DNA from: Brevundimonas sp. AJA228-03
GTDB taxonomy: Bacteria > Pseudomonadota > Alphaproteobacteria > Caulobacterales > Caulobacteraceae
Direction: 5' to 3'
Length of the DNA stretch: 64,000 nucleotides
NCBI RefSeq assembly: GCF_017795885.1
Contig: NZ_CP059297.1
Location: 1,803,001-1,867,000, forward strand
The notes under the pieces were generated by a model that worked only from the letters and a program-made list of their open reading frames with translations, was not told the origin of the DNA and did no database searches. Both the position numbers and the translations under genes were made by a program. This document shows, piece after piece, positions 36,713-48,052 of the stretch; the stretch's first letter is position 1, and each line of letters opens with the position of its first letter.

Positions 36713-36837
36713 GTTTGGGTCACCGATCCGGTCTCGAACGATCCCGGGCGCCTCCGTCGGAGACGTTCAAAAGAAGGAAACCGAGGCGCCCCGGCCGACA
36801 GGCACACGCCTCCATCAGAAGTCGAGACTGTCTTTAT

Positions 36838-37212
36838 ATGCCTACGATCAACCAGCTGATCCGCAAGCCCCGCAAGCCCAAGCCCGTGCGCAACAAGGTG
36901 CCGGCCCTGGAAGGCTCGCCCCAGCGCCGCGGCGTCTGCACCCGCGTCTATACGACGACCCCCAAGAAGCCGAACTCGGCGCTGCGCAAGGTCGCCAAGG
37001 TCCGTCTGGCCAAGTCCGGCTACGAAGCCGTGTGCTACATCCCCGGCGAGGGCCACAATCTGCAGGAGCACTCGGTGGTCCTGATCCGCGGCGGCCGCGT
37101 GAAGGACTTGCCCGGCGTCCGCTACCACATCCTGCGCGGCGTGCTCGATACCCAGGGCGTCAAGGACCGCAAGCAGCGCCGTTCGCACTACGGCACCAAG
37201 CGTCCGAAGTGA
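36838..37212 (+). CDS. rpsL: 30S ribosomal protein S12
   Basis: The 124-residue protein starts with [15 protein letters not shown] and includes the conserved [19 protein letters not shown] and the KPNSALRK decoding loop, the site of streptomycin-resistance changes. It begins the str operon rpsL-rpsG-fusA-tuf. No strong Shine-Dalgarno sequence precedes the ATG. Confidence 0.97.
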   Translation: MPTINQLIRKPRKPKPVRNKVPALEGSPQRRGVCTRVYTTTPKKPNSALRKVAKVRLAKSGYEAVCYIPGEGHNLQEHSVVLIRGGRVKDLPGVRYHILRGVLDTQGVKDRKQRRSHYGTKRPK

Positions 37213-37237
37213 TCTTGAGAGCGTAGCGAAAAAGATC

Positions 37238-37257
37238 ATCCCGGCGCAGGCCGGGAT
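37238..37257. repeat. Palindromic repeat between rpsL and rpsG
   Basis: ATCCCGGC-GCAG-GCCGGGAT, followed by CCAG. The same element, with GCCGGGGT arms, occurs at 27364-27383. It sits inside the str operon but outside the coding regions. Confidence 0.7.
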
Positions 37258-37283
37258 CCAGAAATCAAAGAAGAGATCAACTC

Positions 37284-37757
37284 ATGTCACGTCGTCACCG
37301 CGCCCAGAAACGCGAAGTCCTGCCGGATCCCAAATACAAGGATCTGATCGTCACCAAGTTCATGAATTACGTCATGTACGAGGGCAAGAAGGCCGTCGCC
37401 GAGAACATCGTCTATGGCGCCTTCGATATCCTGGCCGAGAAGAAGAAGGACTTCGAGCCGGTCCAGACCTTCCACACCGCCCTGGAAAACGTCCAGCCGT
37501 CGGTCGAGGTTCGCTCGCGTCGCGTCGGCGGGGCCACCTATCAGGTCCCGGTCGAGGTTCGCCCCGACCGTCGCCGCGCCCTGGCCATCCGCTGGCTGGT
37601 CAATGCCGCGCGCAAGCGTGGCGAGAACACCATGACCGAGAAGCTGGCCGCCGAACTGCTGGACGCGTCCAACAACCGCGGCACCGCGGTCAAGAAGCGC
37701 GAAGACACCCACAAGATGGCCGAGGCCAACCGCGCCTTCAGCCACTACCGCTGGTAG
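37284..37757 (+). CDS. rpsG: 30S ribosomal protein S7
   Basis: A standard 157-residue S7: [42 protein letters not shown] and the C-terminal AFSHYRW. It nucleates the 30S head and is the usual autoregulator of the str operon. Its ATG lies 71 bases after rpsL across the palindrome. Confidence 0.97.
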   Translation: MSRRHRAQKREVLPDPKYKDLIVTKFMNYVMYEGKKAVAENIVYGAFDILAEKKKDFEPVQTFHTALENVQPSVEVRSRRVGGATYQVPVEVRPDRRRALAIRWLVNAARKRGENTMTEKLAAELLDASNNRGTAVKKREDTHKMAEANRAFSHYRW

Positions 37758-37800
37758 CCGCCTTCAAAGCGTCAAACAGCGACACTATCTAGGCCTATCC

Positions 37801-37833
37801 GGCGCGGGCGGTTTCCGCTAAATCGCCCGCGCC
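37801..37833. repeat. Hairpin between rpsG and fusA
   Basis: A perfect 10-bp stem (GGCGCGGGCG/CGCCCGCGCC) with a 13-base loop and no T-run, about 75 bases before the fusA start. It may be a processing or regulatory structure of the polycistronic message rather than a terminator. Confidence 0.6.
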
Positions 37834-37905
37834 CGCTTATTCGCAGCATCGACGATCTCCCCGAGGGCGCCCTTCGCGTCCTGATAAAACTCAAGGCACG
37901 CTTTC

Positions 37906-39987
37906 ATGGCCCGCACACACGCGCTCCAGGACTATCGCAACTTCGGCATCATGGCCCACATCGACGCGGGCAAGACGACGACGACCGAGCGGATCCTGTA
38001 CTACACCGGCAAGAACCATAAGATCGGCGAAGTGCATGATGGCGCAGCCACCATGGACTGGATGGACCAGGAGCAGGAGCGGGGGATCACGATCACCTCG
38101 GCTGCGACCACGGCCTTCTGGCAGGGCAAGCGCCTGAACATCATCGACACCCCCGGCCACGTGGACTTCACCATCGAGGTCGAGCGTTCGCTGCGTGTCC
38201 TCGACGGCGCCGTGACGGTGCTGGACGGTAACGCCGGCGTGGAGCCGCAGACGGAAACCGTCTGGCGCCAGGCCGACAAGTACAAGGTTCCGCGGATCGT
38301 GTTCGTCAACAAGATGGACAAGATCGGTGCCGATTTCGACGCCTCGGTGCAGTCGATCCGCGACCGCCTGGGTGCCAAGGCGGTGCCGATCCAGTTCCCG
38401 ATCGGTTCGGAAAACACCCTGTCGGGTCTGGTCGACCTGGTCACCATGACCTCGGTCGTCTGGGATAACGACGCCCTGGGTGCCAACTTCAAGGTCGGCG
38501 AGATCCCGGCCGACCTGATGGACAAGGCCGTCGAGGCTCGCCAGTACCTGATCGACAACTCGGTCGAACTCGATGACGAAGCGATGGAAGCCTATCTCGA
38601 GGGCACCGAGCCTTCGACCGAAGTGCTCAAGAAATGCATCCGCAAGGCCGTCCTGACCGGCGCCTTCTATCCGATCCTGTGCGGCTCGGCCTTCAAGAAC
38701 AAGGGCGTTCAGACCCTGCTCGACGCCGTCGTCGACTACCTGCCGTCGCCCATGGACATCCCGCCGACCCCGGGTATCGACTTCAAGACCGAAGAGCCTG
38801 TCGTGCGGAAGGCCTCGGACGACGAGCCCCTGTCGATCCTGGCGTTCAAGATCATGGACGATCCCTTCGTCGGCTCGCTGACCTTCTGCCGCCTGTATTC
38901 GGGCAAGATGGAAACCGGCCAGTCCCTGCTCAACTCCTCGCGCGACAAGCGCGAGCGGGTGGGCCGGATGCTGCAGATGCACTCGAACAACCGCGAGGAC
39001 GTCAAGGAAGCCTTTGCCGGCGACATCGTCGCCCTGGCCGGCCTGAAGGAAACCCGTACCGGCGACACCCTGTGCGATCCGCTGAAGTCGCCGGTCATCC
39101 TCGAGAAGATGGAGTTCCCCGCCCCCGTGATCGAGATCTCGGTGGAGCCCAAGTCCAAGGCCGACCAGGAAAAGCTGGGCGTCGCCCTGGCCAAGCTGGC
39201 GTCGGAGGATCCGTCCTTCACCGTCTCGACCGACCACGAGTCGGGCCAGACCATCCTGAAGGGCATGGGTGAACTACACCTCGACATCAAGATCGACATC
39301 CTGAAGCGCACCTACAAGGTCGAGGCCAACATCGGCGCGCCGCAGGTCGCCTATCGTGAATCGCTGGGCCGCAAGGTCGACATCGACTACACGCACAAGA
39401 AGCAGACCGGTGGTACGGGCCAGTTCGCCCGCGTCATGATCACCTTCGAACCCGGCGAGCCGGGCTCGGGCTTTGTGTTCGAGAACTCGATCGTCGGCGG
39501 TGCGGTGCCCAAGGAATACATCCCGGGCGTCGAAAAGGGTCTGAACTCCATCAAGGACTCGGGTCTGCTGGCCGGCTTCCCGCTGATCGACTTCAAGGCG
39601 ACCCTGACGGACGGCAAGTTTCACGACGTCGACTCGAGCGTGCTGGCCTTCGAAATCGCGGCCCGCGCCGCCTTCCGCGAACTGAAGGAAAAGGGCGCAC
39701 CCAAGCTGCTCGAGCCGATCATGGCGGTCGAGGTCGTGACCCCCGAGGATTACCTCGGTTCGGTCATCGGCGACCTGAACGGCCGTCGCGGCATGATCCA
39801 GGGTCAGGACATGCGCGGCAACGCCACCGTCGTGAACGCCTTCGTGCCGCTGGCCAACATGTTCGGCTATGTGAACACCCTTCGCGGGATGTCGCAGGGC
39901 CGCGCCGCCTTCACCATGCAGTACGACCACTATGAGCCGGTGCCGCAGCACGTCGCCGACGAAGTGATCAAGAAGTATTCCGCCTAA
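37906..39987 (+). CDS. fusA: Elongation factor G
   Basis: The 693-residue EF-G has G1 [10 protein letters not shown]3 DTPGHVDFT and G4 [10 protein letters not shown], followed by domains II to V. It catalyses translocation and, with RRF, ribosome recycling. It is the third gene of the str operon. Confidence 0.97.
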   Translation: MARTHALQDYRNFGIMAHIDAGKTTTTERILYYTGKNHKIGEVHDGAATMDWMDQEQERGITITSAATTAFWQGKRLNIIDTPGHVDFTIEVERSLRVLDGAVTVLDGNAGVEPQTETVWRQADKYKVPRIVFVNKMDKIGADFDASVQSIRDRLGAKAVPIQFPIGSENTLSGLVDLVTMTSVVWDNDALGANFKVGEIPADLMDKAVEARQYLIDNSVELDDEAMEAYLEGTEPSTEVLKKCIRKAVLTGAFYPILCGSAFKNKGVQTLLDAVVDYLPSPMDIPPTPGIDFKTEEPVVRKASDDEPLSILAFKIMDDPFVGSLTFCRLYSGKMETGQSLLNSSRDKRERVGRMLQMHSNNREDVKEAFAGDIVALAGLKETRTGDTLCDPLKSPVILEKMEFPAPVIEISVEPKSKADQEKLGVALAKLASEDPSFTVSTDHESGQTILKGMGELHLDIKIDILKRTYKVEANIGAPQVAYRESLGRKVDIDYTHKKQTGGTGQFARVMITFEPGEPGSGFVFENSIVGGAVPKEYIPGVEKGLNSIKDSGLLAGFPLIDFKATLTDGKFHDVDSSVLAFEIAARAAFRELKEKGAPKLLEPIMAVEVVTPEDYLGSVIGDLNGRRGMIQGQDMRGNATVVNAFVPLANMFGYVNTLRGMSQGRAAFTMQYDHYEPVPQHVADEVIKKYSA

Positions 39988-40041
39988 CTAACCCCTGAAA
40001 TTTTGGATTAAGCCCCCTGTTCAGGGGACGGAGAGAAGAGA

Positions 40042-41232
<1,191 letters not shown>

Positions 41233-41299
41233 GCCAGGTGGTGGCGCTAACGCGAACGACGCGGTCGTTCGCTGCTTGAGCGCGGATTGAGTTGGAAGA

Positions 41300-41328
41300 G
41301 GCCTCCGGCGAAAGCCGGGGGCCTTTTT
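41300..41328 (+). terminator. Intrinsic terminator after tuf
   Basis: A 10-bp stem with one G-T pair (GGCCTCCGGC/GCCGGGGGCC), a GAAA loop and five T residues, 68 bases after the tuf stop. Confidence 0.9.
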
Positions 41329-41395
41329 CCTTGTGGTGCAACACGCCCCGTGCGGTCCGGTGGCACGCGGGGCCGGGCTCGGGATAGAAGGCCGG

Positions 41396-43006
41396 ATGCT
41401 GTCCCGTCTCTGCATCCTGATGCTCCTGGCCCTGTCCGCCTGTGCGACCCATCCCGGCGGGGTGGATCAGGTGCGGTTTGCGCGGGACCGGACCTTCGTC
41501 ACGGCGGTGACCGACGCGGGCGTCCTGCGGGGCGTGGAAGGGGCGGGCGTGCGGGCCTTTCTGGGCGTGCCCTATGCCGCGCCTCCGACAGGCGACCTGC
41601 GCTGGCGAAGCCCGAGACCGGTCGAGACCTGGAGCGGCGTACGCAACGCCACGCGCATCGGCTCCGACTGCACCCAGGCCCTGGGACGCGAGGCGATCCT
41701 GGGCGGGGGCGGCGGCCTGGTGGTGGGGTCCGAGGACTGTCTGTTCGTCAATGTCTATGGACCGGCAGGGGCGGCGGCGCGTCCGAAACCCGTCATGGTC
41801 TATCTGCACGGGGGAGCCTTCACGATCGGAGCGGGGGCCAACTACGACCCCGGCCGGCTGGCGGTCGAACAGGACCGGGTGGTGGTCACGGTCAATTTCC
41901 GGCTGGGCGCGCTGGGGTGGCTGGCGCTGCCGGCGTTTGCGGCCGAGGGGGAGGGCGTCGGCGGCAACTGGGGCCTGATGGATCAGCAGGCAGCGCTGCG
42001 CTGGGTGCAGGCCAATGTCGCAGCCTTCGGGGGCGATCCGGCGGATGTCACCCTGTTCGCGGAGAGCGCGGGGGCCTGGAGCGCCTGTTATCTGATGACC
42101 TCGCCAGGGTCGGCGGGGCTGTACAGCCGCGTGATCCTGCAGAGCGGGCCGTGTCTGGAGCCGTCGTCGCTGAACGCAGCGGCGGATCAGGCCGAGCCTG
42201 GTCTACGGTTCGCTGCCAGTCTGGGATGCGAGGGGGCCGACGTGGCGGCGTGCCTGAGACGGACACCGGCGTGGCGGATCGCGCGGGGAGCCTCGACGCG
42301 GTCGGGCATCAACGGGCCGGGATCGTGGGGGCCGGTCTATGGCGACGCCCTGGTGCCGCTCAGCCCTCCGCAGGCCTTTGCCAAGGGTGCTTTCACCCGG
42401 GTGCCGGTGATCGTGGGGTCGAACACGGACGAAGGACGCCTGTTCGCCGTCGAAGTGCGCGACAGGGATCGCTACGAGAAGGAGACGCACTGGCTGTACG
42501 GCGACGCGGGCAGACGGGTGCTGGAGCGATACCCGGTCGGGGCCGAGGGGCCGGCCGCGGCGATCGCCCGGAGCTTCACCGACAGCCGGTTCTCATGTCC
42601 GGCAGACGCCCTGCGCCGGCTGCTGGCGCGCCACGTGCCGGTCTATGGTTATGAGTTCGCGGACCGGGAGGTGCCCTTCCTCCTGCCGGACTGGGTCACC
42701 GGGCTGGACATGGGGGCCTATCATGCGAGCGAGCTGGCCTATGTGTTCGGCACCTCGTGGATCTTCACCGACACGAAGCGCTGGACCGCCGGGCAGAGGG
42801 CCTTGTCCGGACGGATGATGGCCCTTTGGGCCGGGTTCGGCCACGATGCGGACTTCGACGCCCGCTGGCCCCGGGTTTCGGAGGGCGGGGGACCGGTCGT
42901 GGTGTTCGACCCGGCGGGGGACCGTGTGGACACCACCTTCCATGACCGTCACCAGTGCGACTTCTGGGGCGGGACGGCGCTGGGGCCGGTCGAACCGGGG
43001 GGATAA
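41396..43006 (+). CDS. Type B carboxylesterase, putative lipoprotein
   Basis: A 536-residue precursor with a lipoprotein signal ([16 protein letters not shown], Cys16). It has the carboxylesterase layout: [37 protein letters not shown] (oxyanion hole), the nucleophile segment [19 protein letters not shown] (acid) and [10 protein letters not shown] (histidine). The G-x-S-x-G nucleophile elbow reads A-E-S-A-G, an unusual Ala for the first Gly. It is located after the tuf terminator, an independent unit. Confidence 0.88.
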   Translation: MLSRLCILMLLALSACATHPGGVDQVRFARDRTFVTAVTDAGVLRGVEGAGVRAFLGVPYAAPPTGDLRWRSPRPVETWSGVRNATRIGSDCTQALGREAILGGGGGLVVGSEDCLFVNVYGPAGAAARPKPVMVYLHGGAFTIGAGANYDPGRLAVEQDRVVVTVNFRLGALGWLALPAFAAEGEGVGGNWGLMDQQAALRWVQANVAAFGGDPADVTLFAESAGAWSACYLMTSPGSAGLYSRVILQSGPCLEPSSLNAAADQAEPGLRFAASLGCEGADVAACLRRTPAWRIARGASTRSGINGPGSWGPVYGDALVPLSPPQAFAKGAFTRVPVIVGSNTDEGRLFAVEVRDRDRYEKETHWLYGDAGRRVLERYPVGAEGPAAAIARSFTDSRFSCPADALRRLLARHVPVYGYEFADREVPFLLPDWVTGLDMGAYHASELAYVFGTSWIFTDTKRWTAGQRALSGRMMALWAGFGHDADFDARWPRVSEGGGPVVVFDPAGDRVDTTFHDRHQCDFWGGTALGPVEPGG

Positions 43007-43135
43007 TCGAGGCCTCGCTCCCGCCGGTCCATGCGCGTTTACCGTGTCGCACAACCGGCGGCGGGTGCCCGCTTGTCCGGAACCGGAAACGGGTGTGTAG
43101 GTTCGGATCCTGACGTTAGGATTTCGGCAACCTTC

Positions 43136-43267
43136 ATGCGACGCGCCCTGCACATCGGCCTTTTCATCGGCACCCTGATCGGGGTGTCCGCCTGCGCCAC
43201 GGCCCATGACGGGCATGGCCCGCAGCGGGGGGCCTATGGTTCCGCGGACGCCGGTCGGACCGGCTGA
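43136..43267 (+). CDS. Small putative lipoprotein (43 residues)
   Basis: The short frame encodes MRRALHIGLFIGTLIGVSAC, a full lipoprotein signal with Cys20, then a 23-residue tail of low complexity rich in His, Gly and Ala (ATAHDGHGPQRGAYGSADAGRTG). Nothing is known of it. Its size and signal fit a secreted peptide, but the ribosome site is weak. Confidence 0.5.
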   Translation: MRRALHIGLFIGTLIGVSACATAHDGHGPQRGAYGSADAGRTG

Positions 43268-43367
43268 TCCCGGCCTGCAAGGAAATCGTGGCGAAAGCGG
43301 CCACATTCGTCTAACGATAGGGGGCGGACGCCGACTGTCGCGCCGCGCCGGTCCCACTCCCCCCTAG

Positions 43368-44702
43368 ATGTTACTCATCGCCATCGTCGTCGTTCTGCTC
43401 CTCGTGGTGCTCAACGGCCTGTTCGCCGCGACCGAGATGGCGGTCGTTTCGTCCCGGAAATCCAAGCTGCAAAGCCGCGCCGAGCGCGGTGACCGGGGGG
43501 CCAGGGCTGCCCTGAAGCTGTCGGAAGACCCCACCCATTTCCTGTCGGCGGTCCAGGTCGGTATCACCCTGATCGGGATTCTGGCCGGTGCCTATGGTCA
43601 GGCGGCCATCGCGGGCGAGCTGACCCGCATCATGGAAACCTCGTTTCCGTTCACGGGCCATTATGCGGAGATCATCTCGACGGCCCTGGTCGTGATCGGG
43701 ATCACCTACGTCTCGCTGATCGTCGGCGAACTGGTGCCCAAGCGGCTGGCACTGATCTTCCCCGAATCGATTGCGGCCAAGATGGCGGCCCCGATCTCGA
43801 CCGTGGCCATCGTGCTGCATCCCTTCGTGGTGCTGCTGACGGCCTCGACCTCGGCCATCCTGAAGGTCATGGGCGTCAAGGACCGCGACGGGTCCGACGT
43901 CACCCAGGAGGAGGTCGAGACCATGATCGCCGAGGGCACGGCCTCGGGTCTGATCGAGCCCGAAGAACAGACGATGATCGAGGAGATCCTGCGGCTGGGC
44001 GACCGACCGATCCGGGTCGCCATGACGCCGCGCCACGAAGTCTTCTGGGTCGCCCTGAACGATTCGGAAGAGGTCCTGCGCGAGGAGGTCCGCACCTGCC
44101 CCTATTCGCGGATCGTGGTGGCCAGGGAGAATGACGTCGATAACCCGCTGGGCGTCGTCCACAAGAAGGACCTGCTGGACAGCCTGCTGGACAATGGCGA
44201 GTTCAATATCGAAAAGCACGTCCAGACGCCCGCCTTCATCCCCCAGTCGACGTCGGTGCTGAAGGCGCTGGAGATCCTGAAGTCTTCCAAGGTTCACATG
44301 GCCTTCCTGGTCGACGAGTTCGGTGCCTTCGAGGGCGTAGTGACGGCGACCGACCTGCTGGAAATGATCGCCGGCGACTTCGACGAGGGTCACGATGACG
44401 CGGAGGTGAACATCCGCCAGCGCGAGGACGGCACGTGGCTGGTCGATGGCCAGACCGACCTGGACGAGCTGGCCGACGAACTGGGTGAGGACTTCGGCGA
44501 GGCGGACGGTTTCCACACCATCGCCGGTCTGGTCCTGCACCAGCTGTCGCGCGTTCCGGCCGAGGGAGAGATCCTGCAGCTGGGCCGGTTCGAGGTCGAG
44601 GTCATCGACATGGACGACCGCCGCATCGACAAGCTGCTGTTCAAACAGGTCGTGAACAAGCAGGACGAGGCCGACGCGGTCGCCGCGCACCTGGACCACT
44701 GA
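43368..44702 (+). CDS. CNNM/CorC-type transmembrane protein with CBS domains
   Basis: A 444-residue protein with a DUF21/CNNM domain (about 1-190, VVVLLLVVLNGLFAATEMAVVSSRKSKL and four hydrophobic helices), two CBS domains (about 210-335; MTPRHEVFWVALND, VVHKKDLLDSLL) and a C-terminal CorC_HlyC domain (about 345-435). It is of the family annotated as hemolysin but now linked to magnesium export or magnesium-dependent transport. There is no evident Shine-Dalgarno before its ATG (CCCCCTAG). Confidence 0.9.
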   Translation: MLLIAIVVVLLLVVLNGLFAATEMAVVSSRKSKLQSRAERGDRGARAALKLSEDPTHFLSAVQVGITLIGILAGAYGQAAIAGELTRIMETSFPFTGHYAEIISTALVVIGITYVSLIVGELVPKRLALIFPESIAAKMAAPISTVAIVLHPFVVLLTASTSAILKVMGVKDRDGSDVTQEEVETMIAEGTASGLIEPEEQTMIEEILRLGDRPIRVAMTPRHEVFWVALNDSEEVLREEVRTCPYSRIVVARENDVDNPLGVVHKKDLLDSLLDNGEFNIEKHVQTPAFIPQSTSVLKALEILKSSKVHMAFLVDEFGAFEGVVTATDLLEMIAGDFDEGHDDAEVNIRQREDGTWLVDGQTDLDELADELGEDFGEADGFHTIAGLVLHQLSRVPAEGEILQLGRFEVEVIDMDDRRIDKLLFKQVVNKQDEADAVAAHLDH

Positions 44703-44705
44703 AAG

Positions 44706-44724
44706 CCTCCCCCGACGGGGGAGG
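44706..44724. terminator. Hairpin after the CNNM gene
   Basis: A perfect 8-bp stem (CCTCCCCC/GGGGGAGG) with a GAC loop and no clear T-run, just 4 bases after the stop. Confidence 0.6.
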
Positions 44725-44819
44725 ATTGGCCTTGAAATGGCCCGCCGTGTCAGGCATAGCCCCCGGTCTGGCGGACGGACGCGTCGTGGAGACTTCTCTA
44801 CGGCGCGTCTGACTTGTCT

Positions 44820-44895
44820 AGGAGTTTAGCTCAGCTGGTAGAGCACCGGTCTCCAAAACCGGGGGTCGTGGGTTCGAATCCCCCAACTCCTGCCA
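44820..44895 (+). tRNA. tRNA-Trp (CCA anticodon)
   Basis: The 76-base gene has acceptor stem AGGAGTT/AACTCCT, D-arm TAGCTCAGCTGGTAGAGCA, anticodon loop CTCCAAA (anticodon CCA), GTTCGAATC T-loop and an encoded CCA end. It lies 80 bases upstream of secE, a common position in this group. Confidence 0.96.
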
Positions 44896-44975
44896 TTTCC
44901 CCCCTGTCGTCGCAGCCTGGGCCTCCCCATCTGCGGGGACCGGACACACGTTCGAAACGAGACCCTTAGACGATC

Positions 44976-45287
44976 ATGGCCAAGCCCCACTTCCCCGGCC
45001 GTCGCACCGGCAATCCCGCTGCCCGTGCCAAGCCGCAGATGGCGACGCCCGCAGCCGCCTCGACCGTGACTGTGGACGCGCCGGCCCCCAGGAAGCGGAC
45101 CTCGCCCGGCCAGTTCATCAGTCAGGTTCAGGCTGAGGGCCGCAAGATCGTATGGCCCAGCCGCAAGGAGACCTGGATCACCTCGGTCATGGTGTTCCTG
45201 ATGGTCGCCATCGCGGTGGTATTTTTCTGGGTGGTGGACACGGCTCTGGGCTTTGCCTCGACCTGGGTTCTGGCCATCGGACAATAA
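44976..45287 (+). CDS. secE: Preprotein translocase subunit SecE
   Basis: A 103-residue single-span SecE. The conserved amphipathic helix FISQVQAEGRKIVWPSRKET precedes the membrane helix (about residues 70-92). An N-terminal extension of about 40 residues rich in Pro and Ala is a lineage feature. It belongs to the SecYEG channel and is followed by nusG. Confidence 0.95.
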   Translation: MAKPHFPGRRTGNPAARAKPQMATPAAASTVTVDAPAPRKRTSPGQFISQVQAEGRKIVWPSRKETWITSVMVFLMVAIAVVFFWVVDTALGFASTWVLAIGQ

Positions 45288-45308
45288 GAAAAAAGGAAGA
45301 CGCGCCCC

Positions 45309-45890
45309 ATGACGGATGCAGCGCCCGAAACGAAAGCCGCCTCGAACCCCCGCCACAAGTGGTACATCGTCCACGCCTATTCGAACTTCGAGAAGAAGGT
45401 CGCCCAGCACATCCGCGACCAGGCCAAGCAGCGCGATCTGGAGGAATGCTTCTCCGAGATCCTGGTGCCGACCGAAGACGTGATCGAGATCCGCCGGGGC
45501 CGCAAGGTCAACTCCGAGCGCAAATTCTTCCCCGGCTATGTTCTGGTGAAGATGGAGCTTACCGACGACGCCTATCACCTGGTCAAGGACACGCCCAAGG
45601 TCACGGGCTTCCTGGGCGCGGCGGGCGGCACCAAGCCGCTGCCGGTCTCGGAGCGTGAAGTCCAGAACATCATCGGCGCGGTGCAGGAGGGCGTGGAGCG
45701 TCCCAAGCCCACGATCCGCTTCGACATCGGCGAGACCGTCAAGGTCATCGACGGACCCTTCGCCAGCTTCGACGGCCAGGTGGAGAGCGTTGACGAGGAC
45801 GCCGCCCGCCTGCGCGTCGCTGTGTCGATCTTCGGCCGTCCGACGCCGGTCGATCTGGAATACAGCCAGGTCGAGAAGAACGCGGCTTAG
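45309..45890 (+). CDS. nusG: Transcription termination/antitermination factor NusG
   Basis: A 193-residue NusG. The NGN domain has KWYIVHAYSNFEKKVAQHI and RKVNSERKFFPGYVLVKMEL; the KOW domain has VKVIDGPFASFDGQVESVDEDAARLRV. It binds RNA polymerase and, with Rho, S10 or NusA, affects pausing and termination. The secE-nusG pair is conserved. Confidence 0.97.
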   Translation: MTDAAPETKAASNPRHKWYIVHAYSNFEKKVAQHIRDQAKQRDLEECFSEILVPTEDVIEIRRGRKVNSERKFFPGYVLVKMELTDDAYHLVKDTPKVTGFLGAAGGTKPLPVSEREVQNIIGAVQEGVERPKPTIRFDIGETVKVIDGPFASFDGQVESVDEDAARLRVAVSIFGRPTPVDLEYSQVEKNAA

Positions 45891-45904
45891 GCGCAAGGTG
45901 TTTT

Positions 45905-46056
45905 CCCTCCCCCTCGGGGGAGGGCAGGTCGCCCTGGCGACCGGGTGGGGGCGGCTCGGCGACGGGCCGCCTTTTTGCCGGGCGGTGGAGGGTTGCCTTG
46001 TCCGCCCCACCCGGTCTCCGCTTCGCTCCGACCACCCTCCCCCGCAGGGGAGGGAG
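45905..46056. repeat. Large imperfect inverted repeat between nusG and rplK
   Basis: Arms with CCCTCCCCCTCGGGGGAGGG on the left and CCACCCTCCCCCGCAGGGGA on the right, both themselves hairpins, flank an internal GACCGGGTGGGG / CCCCACCCGGTC dyad. The right arm holds a 20-mer (46011-46030, CCGGTCTCCGCTTCGCTCCG) and a 17-mer (46040-46056) that also occur elsewhere in the window. The element separates nusG from the L11 operon. Confidence 0.75.
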
Positions 46057-46199
46057 AGGCGCATTGCCTCACTCGCTCCATCCTGCTACACGCGCGCCTC
46101 CCGTGGCTCCGGCCCCGGGATAAATCCGTGGGAGGCCGCCATGCCGCACCACGGCTCACCGGCCCCGATTAGTTTCGGGGTCATTCACAGGAGAGACCA

Positions 46200-46631
46200 A
46201 TGGCCAAGAAGATTCTGGGCTATATCAAGCTGCAGGTGCCGGCCGGTTCGGCCACGCCTTCGCCGCCCATCGGGCCCGCACTGGGCCAACGCGGTGTGAA
46301 CATCATGGGCTTCGTCAAGGAGTTCAACGCCCGCACCGAAAAGGAAGTGAAGGGCACGCCCCTGCCGACCGTGATCACGGTCTATCAGGACAAGAGCTTC
46401 ACCTTCGTCACCAAGACCCCGCCGGCCACCCACTACATCAAGCAGGCCGTGGGCATTACCTCGGGCGCCAAGTTGACGGGCCGCGAGACGGTCGGTTCGA
46501 TCACCCGCACCCAGCTGCGCGAGATCGCCGAGAAGAAGATGAAGGACCTGAACGCCAACGATCTGGATGCCGCCGCGCGCATCATCGAAGGTTCCGCCAA
46601 GGCCATCGGCCTGAACATCGTGGAGCGTTGA
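46200..46631 (+). CDS. rplK: 50S ribosomal protein L11
   Basis: The 143-residue protein shows [34 protein letters not shown] and the C-terminal RNA-binding [19 protein letters not shown]. It forms the GTPase-associated centre with 23S rRNA and is a target of PrmA and thiostrepton. A GGAGAG ribosome site precedes the ATG. Its stop TGA overlaps a TTG upstream of rplA. Confidence 0.97.
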   Translation: MAKKILGYIKLQVPAGSATPSPPIGPALGQRGVNIMGFVKEFNARTEKEVKGTPLPTVITVYQDKSFTFVTKTPPATHYIKQAVGITSGAKLTGRETVGSITRTQLREIAEKKMKDLNANDLDAAARIIEGSAKAIGLNIVER

Positions 46632-46633
46632 TC

Positions 46634-47323
<690 letters not shown>

Positions 47324-47349
47324 TCCCGGCACGGCCGGACACGAAATGA

Positions 47350-47380
47350 GGGCGGCGGCCGCAGGGTCGCCGCCCTTTTT
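47350..47380 (+). terminator. Intrinsic terminator after rplA
   Basis: An 8-bp stem (GGGCGGCG/CGCCGCCC) with a 10-base loop and five T residues, 26 bases after the stop. Confidence 0.9.
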
Positions 47381-47459
47381 CGCGTCTGCGTTGCAGTTTT
47401 GCCCTAGGCAGTCGCGAACGGTTCTCTCAGACTTTTGGCTGTGCTCTTCAGGAGGTCTC

Positions 47460-47960
47460 GTGCGTTTCTTGATCTTTGCAGGGGCGCTTCTTTTCCTTGG
47501 GCTGGCTCCAGCCGCACAGGCGCAAACGAGCGACGCTGATGTGAGGGCGGAACTGGCCGAACGGTTGATCGCCGTTACTGCACGCGACAATCTCGACAAG
47601 ATGCTGTCCGACGCCACGGAGCAGATGCTGGCCTCGCAGTCGGAATCGACCGAAGAACAACAGGCTTGGACGAGAGCCAATGTTCCCGACCTTCTGGCCC
47701 AGAACCTCGAAGCCATGATCGATCGCACGGAGGAGCTGTACGCCGAGCGGTTCACGGTTCGCGAGTTGCGCGCTCTGGTCGAGTTCTATGAGTCGCCTGC
47801 CGGACGCGTCATCGCCAACAAACAAAATGAACTGGGCGTCGAAATGGGCGAGGAGCTGCTGATCTATATGCGTGGCTTTTTTGCCGACTACCGTGCCAAG
47901 TATTGCGCGGCATTCGATTGTCCGTCGGCCACCAATCAGTTCAATCGCGGCAAGGACTGA
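47460..47960 (+). CDS. DUF2059-family secreted protein
   Basis: A 166-residue protein starting at GTG 47460 with an AGGAGG ribosome site; a longer upstream frame lacks one. The N-terminus is a signal peptide (to AAQAQ). The DUF2059 region runs through LNLEAMIDRTEELYAERFTVRELRALVEFYESPAGRVI. Such proteins are small helical periplasmic proteins of unknown function. It lies between the L1 terminator and the L10 operon promoter. Confidence 0.85.
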   Translation: MRFLIFAGALLFLGLAPAAQAQTSDADVRAELAERLIAVTARDNLDKMLSDATEQMLASQSESTEEQQAWTRANVPDLLAQNLEAMIDRTEELYAERFTVRELRALVEFYESPAGRVIANKQNELGVEMGEELLIYMRGFFADYRAKYCAAFDCPSATNQFNRGKD

Positions 47961-47966
47961 TCCCGG

Positions 47967-47994
47967 TTGATTTCCTGCGCTTCTCCTGTATAGA
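47967..47994 (+). promoter_or_regulatory. Promoter of the rplJ-rplL unit
   Basis: TTGATT (47967-47972) and TATAGA (47989-47994) with a 16-base spacer. It is the best sigma-70-type promoter visible in the window, immediately after the DUF2059 stop. Confidence 0.65.
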
Positions 47995-48010
47995 GCGCGC
48001 TCTTCCGTCG

Positions 48011-48052
48011 AGACCCCGGTCCCGACGGTCCTGTCCGAGAACTTCGGGGTCT
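48011..48052 (+). promoter_or_regulatory. L10-operon leader stem
   Basis: A perfect 8-bp stem (AGACCCCG/CGGGGTCT) with a 26-base loop in the leader of rplJ. The leader is about 270 bases long from the promoter to rplJ and is the expected place for autoregulation by the L10-L7/L12 complex. The assignment is by position; the kink-turn itself was not modelled. Confidence 0.5.

Noticed and set aside
37891-39237. A 448-codon minus-strand frame opposite fusA
   Set aside because: Antisense shadow of EF-G with no domain; typical in GC-rich sequence.
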